Origin: Lamprobacter modestohalophilus
GTDB taxonomy: Bacteria > Pseudomonadota > Gammaproteobacteria > Chromatiales > Chromatiaceae
Assembly (NCBI RefSeq): GCF_016583905.1
Contig: NZ_NRRY01000015.1
Location: forward strand, 1 to 64,000
Direction of reading: 5' to 3'
Length of the DNA: 64,000 nucleotides
Below, piece after piece: positions 1-8,943 of this stretch (its first letter is position 1; every line of letters begins with the position of its first letter). A model generated the notes under the pieces. It searched no databases. It saw only the letters and a program-made list of their open reading frames with translations, and had not been told where the DNA came from. The position numbers and the translations under genes are program-made.

Positions 1-49
1 GACTCCGCGATGCCAGCCGCTCGAAGAGATCCCAACTCGGGTTCATCAT
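1..49 (-). CDS. 5' end of a gene running off the left edge (partial)
   Basis: A minus-strand frame opens with adjacent ATG codons at 49 and 46 and stays open to the window edge, reading MMNPSWDLFERLASRS. A GAAGGA sequence lies about 7 nt before the first ATG. The frame is closed by a TAA further upstream, so the start must lie in this stretch; GTG at 103 is possible but has no ribosome site. Product unknown. Only about 16 residues are visible. Confidence 0.35.
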   Translation of the reverse strand, partial: MMNPSWDLFERLASRS

Positions 50-172
50 CAACACGTCCTTCGCCTGGGCTGCGCTCCTGAGCACGGATGTCGGGGTTTC
101 CACAGCCTGGGCTGAAGCCGCTGGAGGTGAGGCGATGGCAGGTTTCAGCCCCGTGAACGGTTACGCCGTTAT

Positions 173-418
173 GTGTCGCGTTTTTGGCGCGTGATTGACG
201 CCTGCGAGTTAGACAGGATTGAGCAAAAGGACATCCTGACAACCATCAACCAAGGCGAAGACATGATTGCTGCCGCGACATTGCTTGCCAAGCACTTTGC
301 AAAAAGAAGCGGGCGTGATTTTGCGAGGATTCAAGCGGCCTTGCTGTTAACCGGAGCTGCGCGCGAAGACCTTTTTCTTGACGCGCTCTCTGGCGTCATC
401 GAGTCCCAGAGCAACTGA
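173..418 (+). CDS. small hypothetical protein
   Basis: An 81-residue frame beginning with GTG, helix-rich and with lower GC than its surroundings. I do not recognise it and see no ribosome-binding site. Its last 88 nt overlap, on the opposite strand, the 3' end of the better supported minus-strand gene ending at 331, so at most one of the two is certain. The reading (INQGEDMIAAATLLAKHFAKR) looks protein-like rather than random, which is the only reason to keep it. Confidence 0.3.
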   Translation: MSRFWRVIDACELDRIEQKDILTTINQGEDMIAAATLLAKHFAKRSGRDFARIQAALLLTGAAREDLFLDALSGVIESQSN

Positions 419-618
419 GTCGCCACGAAATCTTGATCGGACACCTGGCCAATGAACGACATGGACCGCTCCTGGTCGCCGCGCATCGCAAAAAGCGAAG
501 CAAGGTCGATCAACGCTTGATCGTTCGTGATGCCTTCAAGATAGCGATCCTTACCCGCCGGGCCTGAGAAATACCGCAACTCTTCGGCCGTCGGATCATG
601 GTCAAAAATCGTCTCCAT
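331..618 (-). CDS. small acidic hypothetical protein
   Basis: A 95-residue cytoplasmic protein starting at the ATG at 618, chosen over the upstream in-frame start because a GGAGG lies about 8 nt before it. The N-terminal two thirds (METIFDHDPTAEELRYFSG, then a helical region ending DQDFVATQLLWDSM) read as a genuine soluble protein. The last 20 residues are Arg/Ser/Ala-rich and overlap the plus-strand frame 173-418. Family not recognised. Its leader region contains two adjacent hairpins. Confidence 0.6.
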   Translation of the reverse strand: METIFDHDPTAEELRYFSGPAGKDRYLEGITNDQALIDLASLFAMRGDQERSMSFIGQVSDQDFVATQLLWDSMTPESASRKRSSRAAPVNSKAA

Positions 619-680
619 CGTTTCACCCTCCAAGCACAAAACCGACCTAAAGCCTAGCGCCAGTGCGCCGAATCAGCAAC

Positions 681-715
681 CCTGTCGGCGCGACAGGCAC
701 CGCCCGGTAGCGGTG
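681..715 (-). promoter_or_regulatory. tandem hairpins in the leader of the 331-618 gene
   Basis: Two contiguous perfect inverted repeats: CCTGTCG (681-687) with CGACAGG (691-697), loop of 3; and CACCGC (698-703) with GCGGTG (710-715), loop of 6. They lie about 65-100 nt upstream of the small gene's ATG and downstream of the preceding terminator, so they would form part of its 5' untranslated RNA. Function unknown; no known riboswitch core was recognised. Confidence 0.35.
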
Positions 716-810
716 TCAGTGACCGAGGGCGTGCCACCGAGATCGAAGAGTAAGCAAATCGTCTGCCTGGCAACCTACCGCAAGGTTTGAAGGCCGTGCG
801 CGAGGGATGG

Positions 811-844
811 CCAAAAGAAAAGGCGCCGAACTGCCCGGCGCCTT
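811..844 (-). terminator. rho-independent terminator of the mechanosensitive channel gene
   Basis: Perfect 9-bp stem AAGGCGCCG (820-828) and CGGCGCCTT (836-844) with a 7-nt loop. Read on the minus strand it is followed by TTTCTTTT (813-820 complement), the classical stem plus T-tract. It lies about 80 nt past the channel stop at 922. Confidence 0.85.
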
Positions 845-921
845 GCATCGTTTCCCGCGCGAGCCGACAGCGGCCTTCCGGTACTTCGACGCTTCATTCA
901 TAGTCTAGATGCCCTCGTTGT

Positions 922-3900
922 TCAACTAGGGTCTCTCCCACCTGCTCTCGCCAGCGCCTCATCGCGCAGCCGCACGTCCCGCTGCGGCAGCCCAATCGCA
1001 ATGCCAGCAGCACGCAGTTGCCGGTCGATGGCGACGATCAGCTCGCCGCGGATCTGGATGCGGTTGGCCAGCGTCGGCAAGAAATAGAGGAATAGCAGCT
1101 CGATCCCCCGCTCACCGAACTCGGCGGCGGTGATCACGGGTGCCAGGTCGGTCAGCAGGCGCGTATCGGCGGCGGCGATCTCGGCGAGGATGCGCAGGGC
1201 GGCCTCGATGTCGCTGCCGTACTCGATGCTCAAACGGATCTCGCCGCGGATGACCTGATCGGTTAGGGACCAGTTGATGACCTCCTGCGTGATCAATTGG
1301 TTATTGGGCACCAGCAGCTCGCGCTGGTCCCTGATCCGAACCGTGGTCGCGCGCGCCTCGATGTGGGTGACGATGCCTTCGTTGAGGCCCACGGTGACGG
1401 TGTCGCCGACCCGCACCGGGCGCTCGAAGAGCAAGATCAGCCCGGCGATGAAATTGGCCGCGATCTCGCGCAGGCCGAAGCCGATGCCGACACCTAGCGC
1501 TGCGACCAGCCATTGCAACTGCTCCCAGTGCAGCCCCAGCCGCCCCGCCCCATTGATCAAGGCCACCGCAATGATGCCGTAGCTGGTCAAGGTGATGATG
1601 GTGTAGCGCGCACCGGCGCTGACGCCGGTGTGCTTGAGCATCAGGATCTCGAGCAGGGCCGGCAGATAGCGCACGGCGACAATGGCGCCGGTGGCGATAA
1701 TCAGCACGATCCCCAGGTCGGCCAGGGTCACCGGCAATAGGCGGCTCTCGCCTTCGACCAAGCGGGTGCTGTGCCAGAGCGGGATACGCTCCAGGACACC
1801 GAGCGCTGGCAGCACATCGGACCACAGCATCCAGAGCGCGAGGCCAGTGCCGATCGTCAACAGTGCACTGATTAAGCTGCGGGTTTGACCGTCGAGCGCC
1901 ATCAGGTCCAACGCGGTCTCGAACGCCGTCTCGGTCCTCGCAGCGGCCGCGCCACCATTGTCCCCAGCCTTGCCCCCGCCCTCGCCCACACCCTCATCGC
2001 CAACCTCGGTGCCGAACTCGCTGAGCGCTGCGAGCCGGGCGCGGCGTGCGAGCGCGGTGCGCAGGGTCAACGCACGCCGGGTTACCAGTAGCCAGCGCAC
2101 GATCGCCTGTTGCAGCACCACCAACCCCAGGACCAGCCAGAGCTGGTTGATCCAGAGCTGAAACAGGGTCGTCGCGGTATATTGAAAGCCGGCCAAGGTC
2201 AGCCCGGCCAGGGCCAGCGGCACCGCCACCGCGAGCGGATACCAGAGCCAGCGGGTGCGGCTGGTCAGACCGCCGGGCCGCGACCGCAAGAGCTCTGTGA
2301 GCACACCGCGGGTTGGGTGTAGGGCGCCGGCCAGCAGCAGCGCGAAACCGAGAGTCACCGCGGCCAGCAACAGCCGTCCCAGCGTGGCGGCCTGAATCTC
2401 CCCGAGCTCGTTGACGGCTGCCGCGAGAAACCCGATTGGCAGCAGTATCCAGATGGCCAGATTGAGGCTGCGCCGCAACCGAACCAGGGTGTCGGCACGC
2501 CAGCGGAAGTGCCGCTCGGCCACCCCGCCCGGCATGCACAGCAACCGGAACGCGCGCAGGCAATAGAGTCCGGGCGCGACCTGCAGCAGGCCGTAGCCGA
2601 CCGCGTAGACAAAGCCGTCGGCCCCCGGGGCGCTGTGCAGCATCAAGCCGGCCAAGGCCAGCAACAGCGAGACCGGTGCCGCCAGCACAAAGGTCAGCGC
2701 AATCGCCCACAGGGTATAGCCGAAACGGTCGGTGCGGATACGACGCAAGGGCTCGGCCGTGGCGCGGATATGCCGGCGCAGAGGTCGGTCGAACGCCAGC
2801 AGCAGCGCCACCAGCGCCAGCCCGCCCCACCAATACCAGGCTTCGGTGACACTGGCGCCCAATGTCCGCATCATCCCCAGCCAATGGGCCGGCCGCAGGA
2901 GCTCGGCGAGCACCGCCGGCAGTGCGGCAAAGCTCTGCTGGGTCAGCGGGACATGGCTGCGCAGCCAGAGCAGATGCTCGGCTAGGAAGTTATCGTAGTC
3001 GATGGCCAGGACGCGCAGATCGGCCGCCGCCAGGTCCAGCTCCGCCAACACCTTCAGGTGCCGATCTTCGGCCGCGATGGCACGCTCGAGCAGCTCAAAA
3101 CGGCGCGCTTGCAGCTCGCTGAGCTGGGCCTCGATGGCGGCGACATCGGCCGGCGTCATGCCTGCGAGCACCGAGTTTGAGACGGAACTCGACAGCGACT
3201 CGGCCCTCGCACGCAGCATCAGCAGCTCCTCGTGCCAGCGCAATTGGGCCAGCCGGGCCTCGGCCTCGGCATCCGCGCGTTCGGCGGCCTCTCGGCGCAA
3301 CTCGCGCGGATCGGGCAGACGCTCCCGCTGGTCCACCAACACCCGGCCCAGGGCACGGCTGATGCCCGCGGCGGCGACCCGCTGGCGGTCGTTGGCGAAG
3401 TCCTGCGCCAGCGCCGCTTTGGTCGCGGTGGTTGCGGCGAGCTGGTCAGTAACCGCAGCGGTGCGCTGATCGACCGCTTGGATGACCTCGGCCAACTCGG
3501 CATTGGCACGCGCCAGCTCCTGCACCGGCGGATGGGCGTCGGCCACCGCCGCCCGCGCGGCCTCGGTCTCGGCGCGAAGCTGGGCGGCCTCCTCGCGGCG
3601 CCGCTCGTCGACCGCCAGCGTGAGCCATGCCTGGCGGCCGCGGGCCTGATCCAGGGCGAGCCGTGCCTCATCGCGCCGAGCCTGGGTGAGCGCTCGACGC
3701 GCCTCGGCCCCATTCACCTTCAGCTCCAGCACCAGCGCCTCGGCACGCAAGCGGTCGCGCTGGCTCTCCAGCAGCCAGCGTCGGATCAGCCTCTCGATGT
3801 TGGCATCGGCAGTACTGGCAGCTTCAGCAACATCGGTGGCCTGGATGCCCGTGGAACGATTGATGCCGTCCGAGAGATTGGCGCCGTCAAGACGACTTGC

Positions 3901-4632
3901 TCCCTCGGCAACCGTGGTCAGGACACTGGCAAGCTCATCATCAAGATCTTGCACCTGCTGGCGCAGTTCCTCGAGCTGACGGCGCCAACCAGGAAGCGCA
4001 TCGGCATCCTCGGTTAGCTCCTGCTCGAGTGCCGCCAGCCGGTCTTGCTGGGCAGCAACAGCTGCGGTCTCCTGCGCCAGCTGTTGCTGCACCGGCTCCA
4101 GATCGGCGTCGACCGGCAAATCCACCGGCGGGTCTGGCAACGGCTCGGCTGCCGCCAAGCGGGCGCGGATGGTCGCGGTCCGCCCAGGCGCGGTTGCCTG
4201 GGTCTCGCGCAGCTCGAGCGCCGTCTCATTGGCCTGGGCCAGGGCCTTCAGGTTGGCCAGCACCCGATCCAGATCCGCATTGAGTCGGGCGCGCTCCTCG
4301 ATGGTCAGGCTCGGATCATCGGCCAGTGTGTCGCGGGCAGCGGCTACTTCGGTCGGCGTCGGCGCGGAGCCGAACAGCCCGCTGCTGTTGGCAGCCGGCG
4401 AAGAGTCCGCCAGGACCGACGCGGCGCCGACGGCCAGCAGAAGGAGAAAGAAGAGACCGGCGAGGGTTGCCGGCCAGCGGCAACGCCAGCCGCCCTGGTT
4501 GGTCGTGCGGCGGGAGATGGGCAGCGCGAATTCCGAGGGAGCGGGCCATACCGCCGGTTCGGCTGGCCGGCGGTTGGCCCTATGAGCGGTCAAGCCCGTA
4601 CGACCGGGAGGGGCACATGACCCGGCGATCAA
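922..4632 (-). CDS. MscK/MscM-like large mechanosensitive channel
   Basis: A protein of about 1236 residues, close to the usual size of MscK/KefA channels. It has a hydrophobic export signal (about residues 52-75, ending VLA), then a long Ala/Glu/Arg-rich periplasmic coiled coil (to about 620), about ten membrane helices, and a C-terminal MscS core. The pore helix and beta domain are plain: VGIGFGLREIAANFIAGL, then FERPVRVGDTV and LLVPNNQLI. Such channels release solutes on osmotic downshock. The frame is open far upstream, but that part is antisense-frame reading of the rhodanese gene. No ATG exists near the true N-terminus; I chose the TTG at 4632 because it overlaps the rhodanese stop as TTGA. 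TTG at 4593 is the alternative. It ends at a strong terminator. Confidence 0.88.
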   Translation of the reverse strand: MIAGSCAPPGRTGLTAHRANRRPAEPAVWPAPSEFALPISRRTTNQGGWRCRWPATLAGLFFLLLLAVGAASVLADSSPAANSSGLFGSAPTPTEVAAARDTLADDPSLTIEERARLNADLDRVLANLKALAQANETALELRETQATAPGRTATIRARLAAAEPLPDPPVDLPVDADLEPVQQQLAQETAAVAAQQDRLAALEQELTEDADALPGWRRQLEELRQQVQDLDDELASVLTTVAEGASRLDGANLSDGINRSTGIQATDVAEAASTADANIERLIRRWLLESQRDRLRAEALVLELKVNGAEARRALTQARRDEARLALDQARGRQAWLTLAVDERRREEAAQLRAETEAARAAVADAHPPVQELARANAELAEVIQAVDQRTAAVTDQLAATTATKAALAQDFANDRQRVAAAGISRALGRVLVDQRERLPDPRELRREAAERADAEAEARLAQLRWHEELLMLRARAESLSSSVSNSVLAGMTPADVAAIEAQLSELQARRFELLERAIAAEDRHLKVLAELDLAAADLRVLAIDYDNFLAEHLLWLRSHVPLTQQSFAALPAVLAELLRPAHWLGMMRTLGASVTEAWYWWGGLALVALLLAFDRPLRRHIRATAEPLRRIRTDRFGYTLWAIALTFVLAAPVSLLLALAGLMLHSAPGADGFVYAVGYGLLQVAPGLYCLRAFRLLCMPGGVAERHFRWRADTLVRLRRSLNLAIWILLPIGFLAAAVNELGEIQAATLGRLLLAAVTLGFALLLAGALHPTRGVLTELLRSRPGGLTSRTRWLWYPLAVAVPLALAGLTLAGFQYTATTLFQLWINQLWLVLGLVVLQQAIVRWLLVTRRALTLRTALARRARLAALSEFGTEVGDEGVGEGGGKAGDNGGAAAARTETAFETALDLMALDGQTRSLISALLTIGTGLALWMLWSDVLPALGVLERIPLWHSTRLVEGESRLLPVTLADLGIVLIIATGAIVAVRYLPALLEILMLKHTGVSAGARYTIITLTSYGIIAVALINGAGRLGLHWEQLQWLVAALGVGIGFGLREIAANFIAGLILLFERPVRVGDTVTVGLNEGIVTHIEARATTVRIRDQRELLVPNNQLITQEVINWSLTDQVIRGEIRLSIEYGSDIEAALRILAEIAAADTRLLTDLAPVITAAEFGERGIELLFLYFLPTLANRIQIRGELIVAIDRQLRAAGIAIGLPQRDVRLRDEALARAGGRDPS

Positions 4633-5240
4633 GCCAACCGTCGCGTTGCGGCGATCAGTTGCTCGATCACGACATCCGGACTCGGTCTGGTTGCTCGGTT
4701 CCAAGGCAGCTTCGCTAAAAGTTGCTCCAGGCCGCAGAAGTTGGTCCAAGCTGCAACGATCAGCCCGAGGCCGATGAACAGCGCGACCCACTTCAGCGCC
4801 GGGACAAATCCGCTCAGCAGGATCGAGATCACCACGATTGACCCTGTAATGAAGCGGACCTGCCGCTCGGCGCTCCATACCCGCCGTCCGCGCTTCAGCT
4901 CGCCACCGGCCTGCTCCCAGGCACGCAGGCCGCCCGCGAGCACATGGACGTGCCCGAGACCGCCGTCGGCGAGTGCACCGGCGTCGCTCTCGGCGCCTGC
5001 CATCTGCTGTGCCTTCTGCGCGCGCCCGCCCATCTGGCAGACGAAGACGATCGGGTCGCTGACCACCTTCAGTATGCGCCCGACGTGCTCTTCCAGCGTG
5101 CCCATCGGAATATTCAAGGAGCCGGGGATGTGTTCCGACTCGAACTCCGCTGCTGAACGGACATCGATGACGCGAATCGCAGGATTCGACGCCATTGCGC
5201 TGCGCAGCGTTTGCGCATCCCAAGAAAGTGTCTCTTGCAT
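4629..5240 (-). CDS. rhodanese with C-terminal membrane hairpin (YgaP-like)
   Basis: A 203-residue protein with a rhodanese domain at residues 1-115, including VIDVRSAAEF and the active-site loop VCQMGGRA with catalytic Cys68. A DUF2892-type segment follows with two membrane helices (about 125-165), as in YgaP. Such proteins carry persulfide sulfur at the membrane. The start is the ATG at 5240, preceded by GGAGG; the longer frame upstream lacks signals. The stop overlaps the likely TTG start of the channel gene by 4 nt, so the two are probably translationally coupled. The domain has an Ala/Gly-rich insertion before the HVLAGG region. Confidence 0.9.
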   Translation of the reverse strand: MQETLSWDAQTLRSAMASNPAIRVIDVRSAAEFESEHIPGSLNIPMGTLEEHVGRILKVVSDPIVFVCQMGGRAQKAQQMAGAESDAGALADGGLGHVHVLAGGLRAWEQAGGELKRGRRVWSAERQVRFITGSIVVISILLSGFVPALKWVALFIGLGLIVAAWTNFCGLEQLLAKLPWNRATRPSPDVVIEQLIAATRRLA

Positions 5241-5369
5241 CACTCTACCCTCCAAGGGCCGTCGGCTGATGGTTGCAACATCGAGGAGCTGGCGCGATAG
5301 GCGCGGGCGTCGCGCAACAAGGGGCCGAATAGGCTTGCGCCGCAACCGGCCCATGCATGCGGTGCATCG

Positions 5370-6152
5370 CTACTGCGCCAGCCAGCCGCCGTCGACCGGC
5401 AGGCCAACGCCGCGCATGTTGCAGGCGGCATCCGAGCACAAATAGACCGCTAGCGCCCCGAGCTGCTCCGGTGAGGTGAAGGACTGCGACGGCTGTTTGT
5501 CGCCAAGCAGCTTAACGCTAGCATCTTCGTTGGAGAGCCCCTCACGCTCGGCCAGGGCATCGATCTGCTTCTGCACCAATGGGGTCAGCACCCAGCCGGG
5601 GCAGATCGCATTGCAGGTGACGCCGGTGGTGGCGGTCTCCAGCGCGACGGCCTTGGTGAAGCCCATGATGCCGTGCTTGGAGGCGACATAGGCGGACTTG
5701 TCGACCGAGGCGACCTGACCGTGCACCGAGGCGATGTTGATGATGCGGCCCCAGTCGCGCTCGAGCATCTGGCCCAGGACCGCGCGCGTGATCAGGAACG
5801 GGGCGGTCAGATTGATGGCGATCACCGCGTCCCAGCGATCGACCGGGAACTCCTGTACCGGCGCGGTATGCTGAATGCCGGCGTTATTGACGACGATGTC
5901 GATCCTGCCGAGCTCCCGATTGGCGGTCTCGATCATGCGCTCGATGTCGGCGGCCTTGGTCATGTCGGCACCGCAGTAGGCGACCTGACAGCCGTACTCG
6001 CTGGACAGCTGTCGGCGCAGCGCTTCGATCTCGGCGGCATCGCCGAAGCCGTTCAGCAGGATGTCCGCGCCATCGGCGGCCAGCGCTCGCGCGATGCCTA
6101 AGCCGATGCCGCTGGTCGAGCCGGTGACGACGGCGGTTTTACCGTTCAACAT
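5370..6152 (-). CDS. bdhA: 3-hydroxybutyrate dehydrogenase
   Basis: A 260-residue classical short-chain dehydrogenase interconverting 3-hydroxybutyrate and acetoacetate with NAD, used when polyhydroxybutyrate is mobilised. It has the GSTSGIG cofactor loop (residues 11-17), NNAG, and the catalytic Ser (IASVHG) and YVASK. Substrate-family features include the NLTAPF stretch and the CPGWVLTPLVQKQI region with a long lid, which matches D-3-hydroxybutyrate dehydrogenases better than generic SDRs. The start is ATG 6152 with GAGGAAG upstream. No other polyhydroxybutyrate gene is nearby. Confidence 0.9.
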   Translation of the reverse strand: MLNGKTAVVTGSTSGIGLGIARALAADGADILLNGFGDAAEIEALRRQLSSEYGCQVAYCGADMTKAADIERMIETANRELGRIDIVVNNAGIQHTAPVQEFPVDRWDAVIAINLTAPFLITRAVLGQMLERDWGRIINIASVHGQVASVDKSAYVASKHGIMGFTKAVALETATTGVTCNAICPGWVLTPLVQKQIDALAEREGLSNEDASVKLLGDKQPSQSFTSPEQLGALAVYLCSDAACNMRGVGLPVDGGWLAQ

Positions 6153-6350
6153 GGTTGCTTCCTCTTCAGTTGGGGTTGGAGACAGGGCTTTGGTCGATGT
6201 CGTCCACCTCAGCACGGATCTGATCCATGCGCTCGGCGACGCCGCCAAGCCTGGTCGCGCGGATCATCAGCGGCCTGCTCGGTGATCGAGGCGATGGGCT
6301 CGAGGGCTCGATTGCGAAAGACGAAGCAGCGCCGTCGGGCTCGCGACCAC
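6153..6350. other. interval between bdhA and the SHOCT protein
   Basis: A minus-strand frame across this gap ends GGVAERMDQIRAEVDDIDQ followed by a short tail and a stop 14 nt before bdhA. It reads like a fragment of a coiled-coil protein, but I see no start or ribosome site. Possible remnant only. Confidence 0.2.
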
Positions 6351-6728
6351 CTAGGCGAGCGCTTTCTCCTTCAGCTTGTCGAATTCGCTCTGGTTGATGG
6401 TGCCCGCATCGAGCAGCGCCTTGGCGGCGGCGATCTGATCGGCGGGAGCCGTTCTCGCCAGGTCCCGGATGTAGGCCTCGGTATCCGACCTGGCTCGCTC
6501 GAGGGCGGAGCGTTGCCGCGTCCCCATGCCATTGCCGCGGATCAGCACATAGAGCAGTGCCGTCAGGAATGGCAGGAATAACAGACCGACCAGCCATAAG
6601 GCCTTGCGTCCCCCACCAAGCACAGGGTCGCGAAACAGGTCGATAACAATATGAAAGAGGATGATCAGATAGGCGAAAAATAAAAAACTCGACGCGACCA
6701 GGTAAAGGATTTCCCAGACGTTGCTCAT
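6351..6728 (-). CDS. PLDc_N / SHOCT-domain membrane protein
   Basis: A 125-residue inner-membrane protein. Two membrane helices (about residues 5-28 and 40-64) form a PLDc_N-type unit (LFHIVIDLFRDPVLGG). A helical linker and a C-terminal SHOCT motif (AAKALLDAGTINQSEFDKLKEKAL) follow. SHOCT proteins of this layout are common and uncharacterised. The start is ATG 6728; a TTG five codons upstream is possible. It is divergent from the SLC13 permease; the 212-bp gap would hold both promoters. Confidence 0.85.
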   Translation of the reverse strand: MSNVWEILYLVASSFLFFAYLIILFHIVIDLFRDPVLGGGRKALWLVGLLFLPFLTALLYVLIRGNGMGTRQRSALERARSDTEAYIRDLARTAPADQIAAAKALLDAGTINQSEFDKLKEKALA

Positions 6729-6940
6729 TAGCTTTGGACTCAAAGGTCAGTGATGGTGGCGATGGGCGAACACCATAGTCATGCGACTCAGTGCAAGGAA
6801 AGACGCAAAAGCGCGATAGTTGCTGACAGCTCATTTTTTGCGCCTCACTGCATAGAAACGCGAAGGCTGGACATGCCTCGTCCGCTTTGCCAATTGCTAT
6901 AGTCGTCGCCTCTGGACCAGCGGCCGAACGAGGAGTAGAC

Positions 6941-8797
6941 GTGACCTTCGAATTGACCCTAGTGCTCGCCCTGCTGGCCGGCGCCATCCTGATGTTCATG
7001 CTTGGCCGTCCGCGCGCCGATGCCGTGGGCCTGTTGATGATGGTGGCCCTGCCACTGACCGGCGTGATCAGCGCCCGCGAGGCCATCTCCGGGTTCGCAA
7101 ACCCGAACATCATCCTGATCGCGGCCATGTTCGTGATCGGCGAGGGCCTGGCACGCACCGGCGTCGCCCAGCGCTTGGGCGATTGGCTGGTGACCCGCGG
7201 CGGCAACCGGCCAGCACGGCTGGTGGCGCTGCTGATGCTGATCGTCGGCTCACTGGGCTCGGTGATGTACTCGACGGGCGTGGTCGCCATCTTCATCCCG
7301 GTGGCCTTGCGCATCGCCCGCAATACCGGCATGAGCCCGGCGCAGGTGCTGATGCCGGTCTCCTACGCAGCGCTGATCAGCGGCATGCTGACCCTGGTCG
7401 CTGCCGCGCCGAACCTGATCGTCAACTATGAGCTGACGCGCACCGGGGCCGAGGGGCTGGATTTTCTCGCCCTGACGCCGATCGGCATCCCCGTCCTGCT
7501 GCTCGGCATGCTCTACATGATGATCGCGAGTCGCTGGCTCGGCGCGGAGGCGAAGGCCGGCGCGCAGGACGATGCGAACGCCAAGCCGCGGCTCGGCAGC
7601 TGGGTCGAGCAGTATCAGCTCGCCGAGCGCGAGCTGCGCGCCCAGATTGCGCCTGATTCGCCAGCCATCGGCCAGTCGCTCGCCGCGCTCGGGCTGACGC
7701 CGGATCGCGGTCTGCGTGTCATCGCCCTCGAGCGCAAACGTGCGTACGGCGGCTGCGTCATCGGTCCGGATGATGAGACGCTCCTGGCCGCCGGCGACGT
7801 CCTCCTGCTCGATCGCGCGACCTCGACCGCCACTGATGACGCGCAGACGCAACCCCTACCCCAATGCGCCGAGCTTGGACTCGAGCCCTTGCCGCTCTCC
7901 GGCCTTTACTTCGCCGACCGCGCCCAATCGATCGGCATGGCCGAGGTGATCCTGCCAGCCGAGTCACGGCTGCTCGGCAAGACCCTGGATGAGGCCGGGG
8001 TGCAACTGGAGCGCGGGCTGCATGCCGTCGGTCTGCGTCGGGGCCGCAGCGTGCTCGATGCCGAGGCGCGGGCTGAGACCAGGCTGCAGGCCGGCGACAC
8101 CCTGCTCTTGGTCGGCGCCTGGGCCGCGATCGAGCAACTGCGCGGTCAGGACCATGATCTGGTGACGACCAACCTGCCGAAGGAGTTGGATGAGCGCCTA
8201 CCAGCCGCCAAGCGCGCGCCCTATGCGGTGCTCTCGCTGGCGGTCACGGTCGGGCTGATGGTCTCGGAGCTGCTGCCGGCGATGCATGCCGCTTTGGTCG
8301 GGGTGTTGTTGATGCTGCTGTTCCGCTGCATCGATCTGGACAATGCCTACCGCGCGATCAGCCTGCGCACCCTGGTGCTGATCGCTGGCATGCTGCCGTT
8401 TGGCATGGCGCTGGAGCGCACCGGCGGCATCGAGCTAGCCGCTGACGCACTGGTCGGCGTGCTCGGCGCCGCCAGCCCCTACCTGGTGCTGGCGACGGTC
8501 TATTTGATGACGCTGGCCTTAGGGATGTTCGTGGTGCCGGCCGCCACTGCGGTGCTGATGGCGCCCTTGGCGATGGCGCTCGCCGCTGAGATTGGCGCCT
8601 CGCCCTACCCGTTCGCGATTGCCGTCGCGCTCGCCGCGTCGAGCGCCTTCATGACGCCGGTGGTGCCGGCCAATGCGATGGTTGGCACCCTCGGTGGCTA
8701 TCGCTTCGGCGATTATGCCAAGATGGGCCTGCCGCTGGTGCTGCTGGTGTTTACCTTGACCTTGACCCTGCTGCCCTGGTTGTATCCGTTCTATTGA
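6941..8797 (+). CDS. SLC13-family permease with two RCK_C (TrkA-C) domains
   Basis: A protein of about 618 residues. N-terminal membrane helices carry the family signature NPNIILIAAMFVIGEGL and APNLIVNYEL. Two TrkA-C-like domains occupy the central loop (about 200-290 and 310-400), followed by a second helical half ending at the C-terminus. Members move dicarboxylates, sulfate or other anions with sodium; the substrate here is not evident. The start is GTG 6941, chosen because AGGAG (6931-6935) sits just upstream; the ATG at 6887 lacks this. A decayed paralogue lies at 18585-19176. Confidence 0.88.
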   Translation: MTFELTLVLALLAGAILMFMLGRPRADAVGLLMMVALPLTGVISAREAISGFANPNIILIAAMFVIGEGLARTGVAQRLGDWLVTRGGNRPARLVALLMLIVGSLGSVMYSTGVVAIFIPVALRIARNTGMSPAQVLMPVSYAALISGMLTLVAAAPNLIVNYELTRTGAEGLDFLALTPIGIPVLLLGMLYMMIASRWLGAEAKAGAQDDANAKPRLGSWVEQYQLAERELRAQIAPDSPAIGQSLAALGLTPDRGLRVIALERKRAYGGCVIGPDDETLLAAGDVLLLDRATSTATDDAQTQPLPQCAELGLEPLPLSGLYFADRAQSIGMAEVILPAESRLLGKTLDEAGVQLERGLHAVGLRRGRSVLDAEARAETRLQAGDTLLLVGAWAAIEQLRGQDHDLVTTNLPKELDERLPAAKRAPYAVLSLAVTVGLMVSELLPAMHAALVGVLLMLLFRCIDLDNAYRAISLRTLVLIAGMLPFGMALERTGGIELAADALVGVLGAASPYLVLATVYLMTLALGMFVVPAATAVLMAPLAMALAAEIGASPYPFAIAVALAASSAFMTPVVPANAMVGTLGGYRFGDYAKMGLPLVLLVFTLTLTLLPWLYPFY

Positions 8798-8826
8798 TCA
8801 CACCTGATCGCACCGAGATCGCACCG

Positions 8827-8943
8827 ATGCTGCTCGCCCTGGTCCTAGTCCTCGCCCTCATCCTCTCCACCCCTCTGTCCAGCCCGAGCGGTGCGCTGGT
8901 GACACAGAACGCCAGACAGCTGCTTCGGAGCCTGAGCCAATGA
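8827..8943 (+). CDS. 38-residue hydrophobic peptide
   Basis: ATG at 8827 opens MLLALVLVLALILSTPLSSP and then a basic, polar tail, ending in TGA that overlaps the next gene's ATG as ATGA (8940-8943). The pattern is that of a single membrane helix or a signal-like leader. The coupling overlap is the main evidence for translation; there is no strong ribosome site. It could instead be a translated leader for the downstream membrane protein. Confidence 0.4.
   Translation: MLLALVLVLALILSTPLSSPSGALVTQNARQLLRSLSQ

Larger units (their letters stand above)
619..921. other. gene-free interval with a terminator and two hairpins
   Basis: About 300 bp between two minus-strand genes. It holds a clear intrinsic terminator for the upstream channel gene and, nearer the downstream gene, two back-to-back hairpins. 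No tRNA, recognised riboswitch or convincing ORF is present; short frames here are Arg-rich and lack ribosome sites. Confidence 0.5.

Noticed and set aside
1994-2884. 296-codon minus-strand frame inside the channel gene
   Set aside because: Alternative frame of the channel with no membrane-protein hydropathy.
4633-5223. N-terminal extension of the channel frame
   Set aside because: Lies entirely within the rhodanese gene in another frame and has an Arg-rich, non-membrane composition.
6166-7332. 388-codon minus-strand frame over the start of the SLC13 permease
   Set aside because: Composition is that of an antisense frame, and the permease on the other strand has clear motifs and a ribosome site.
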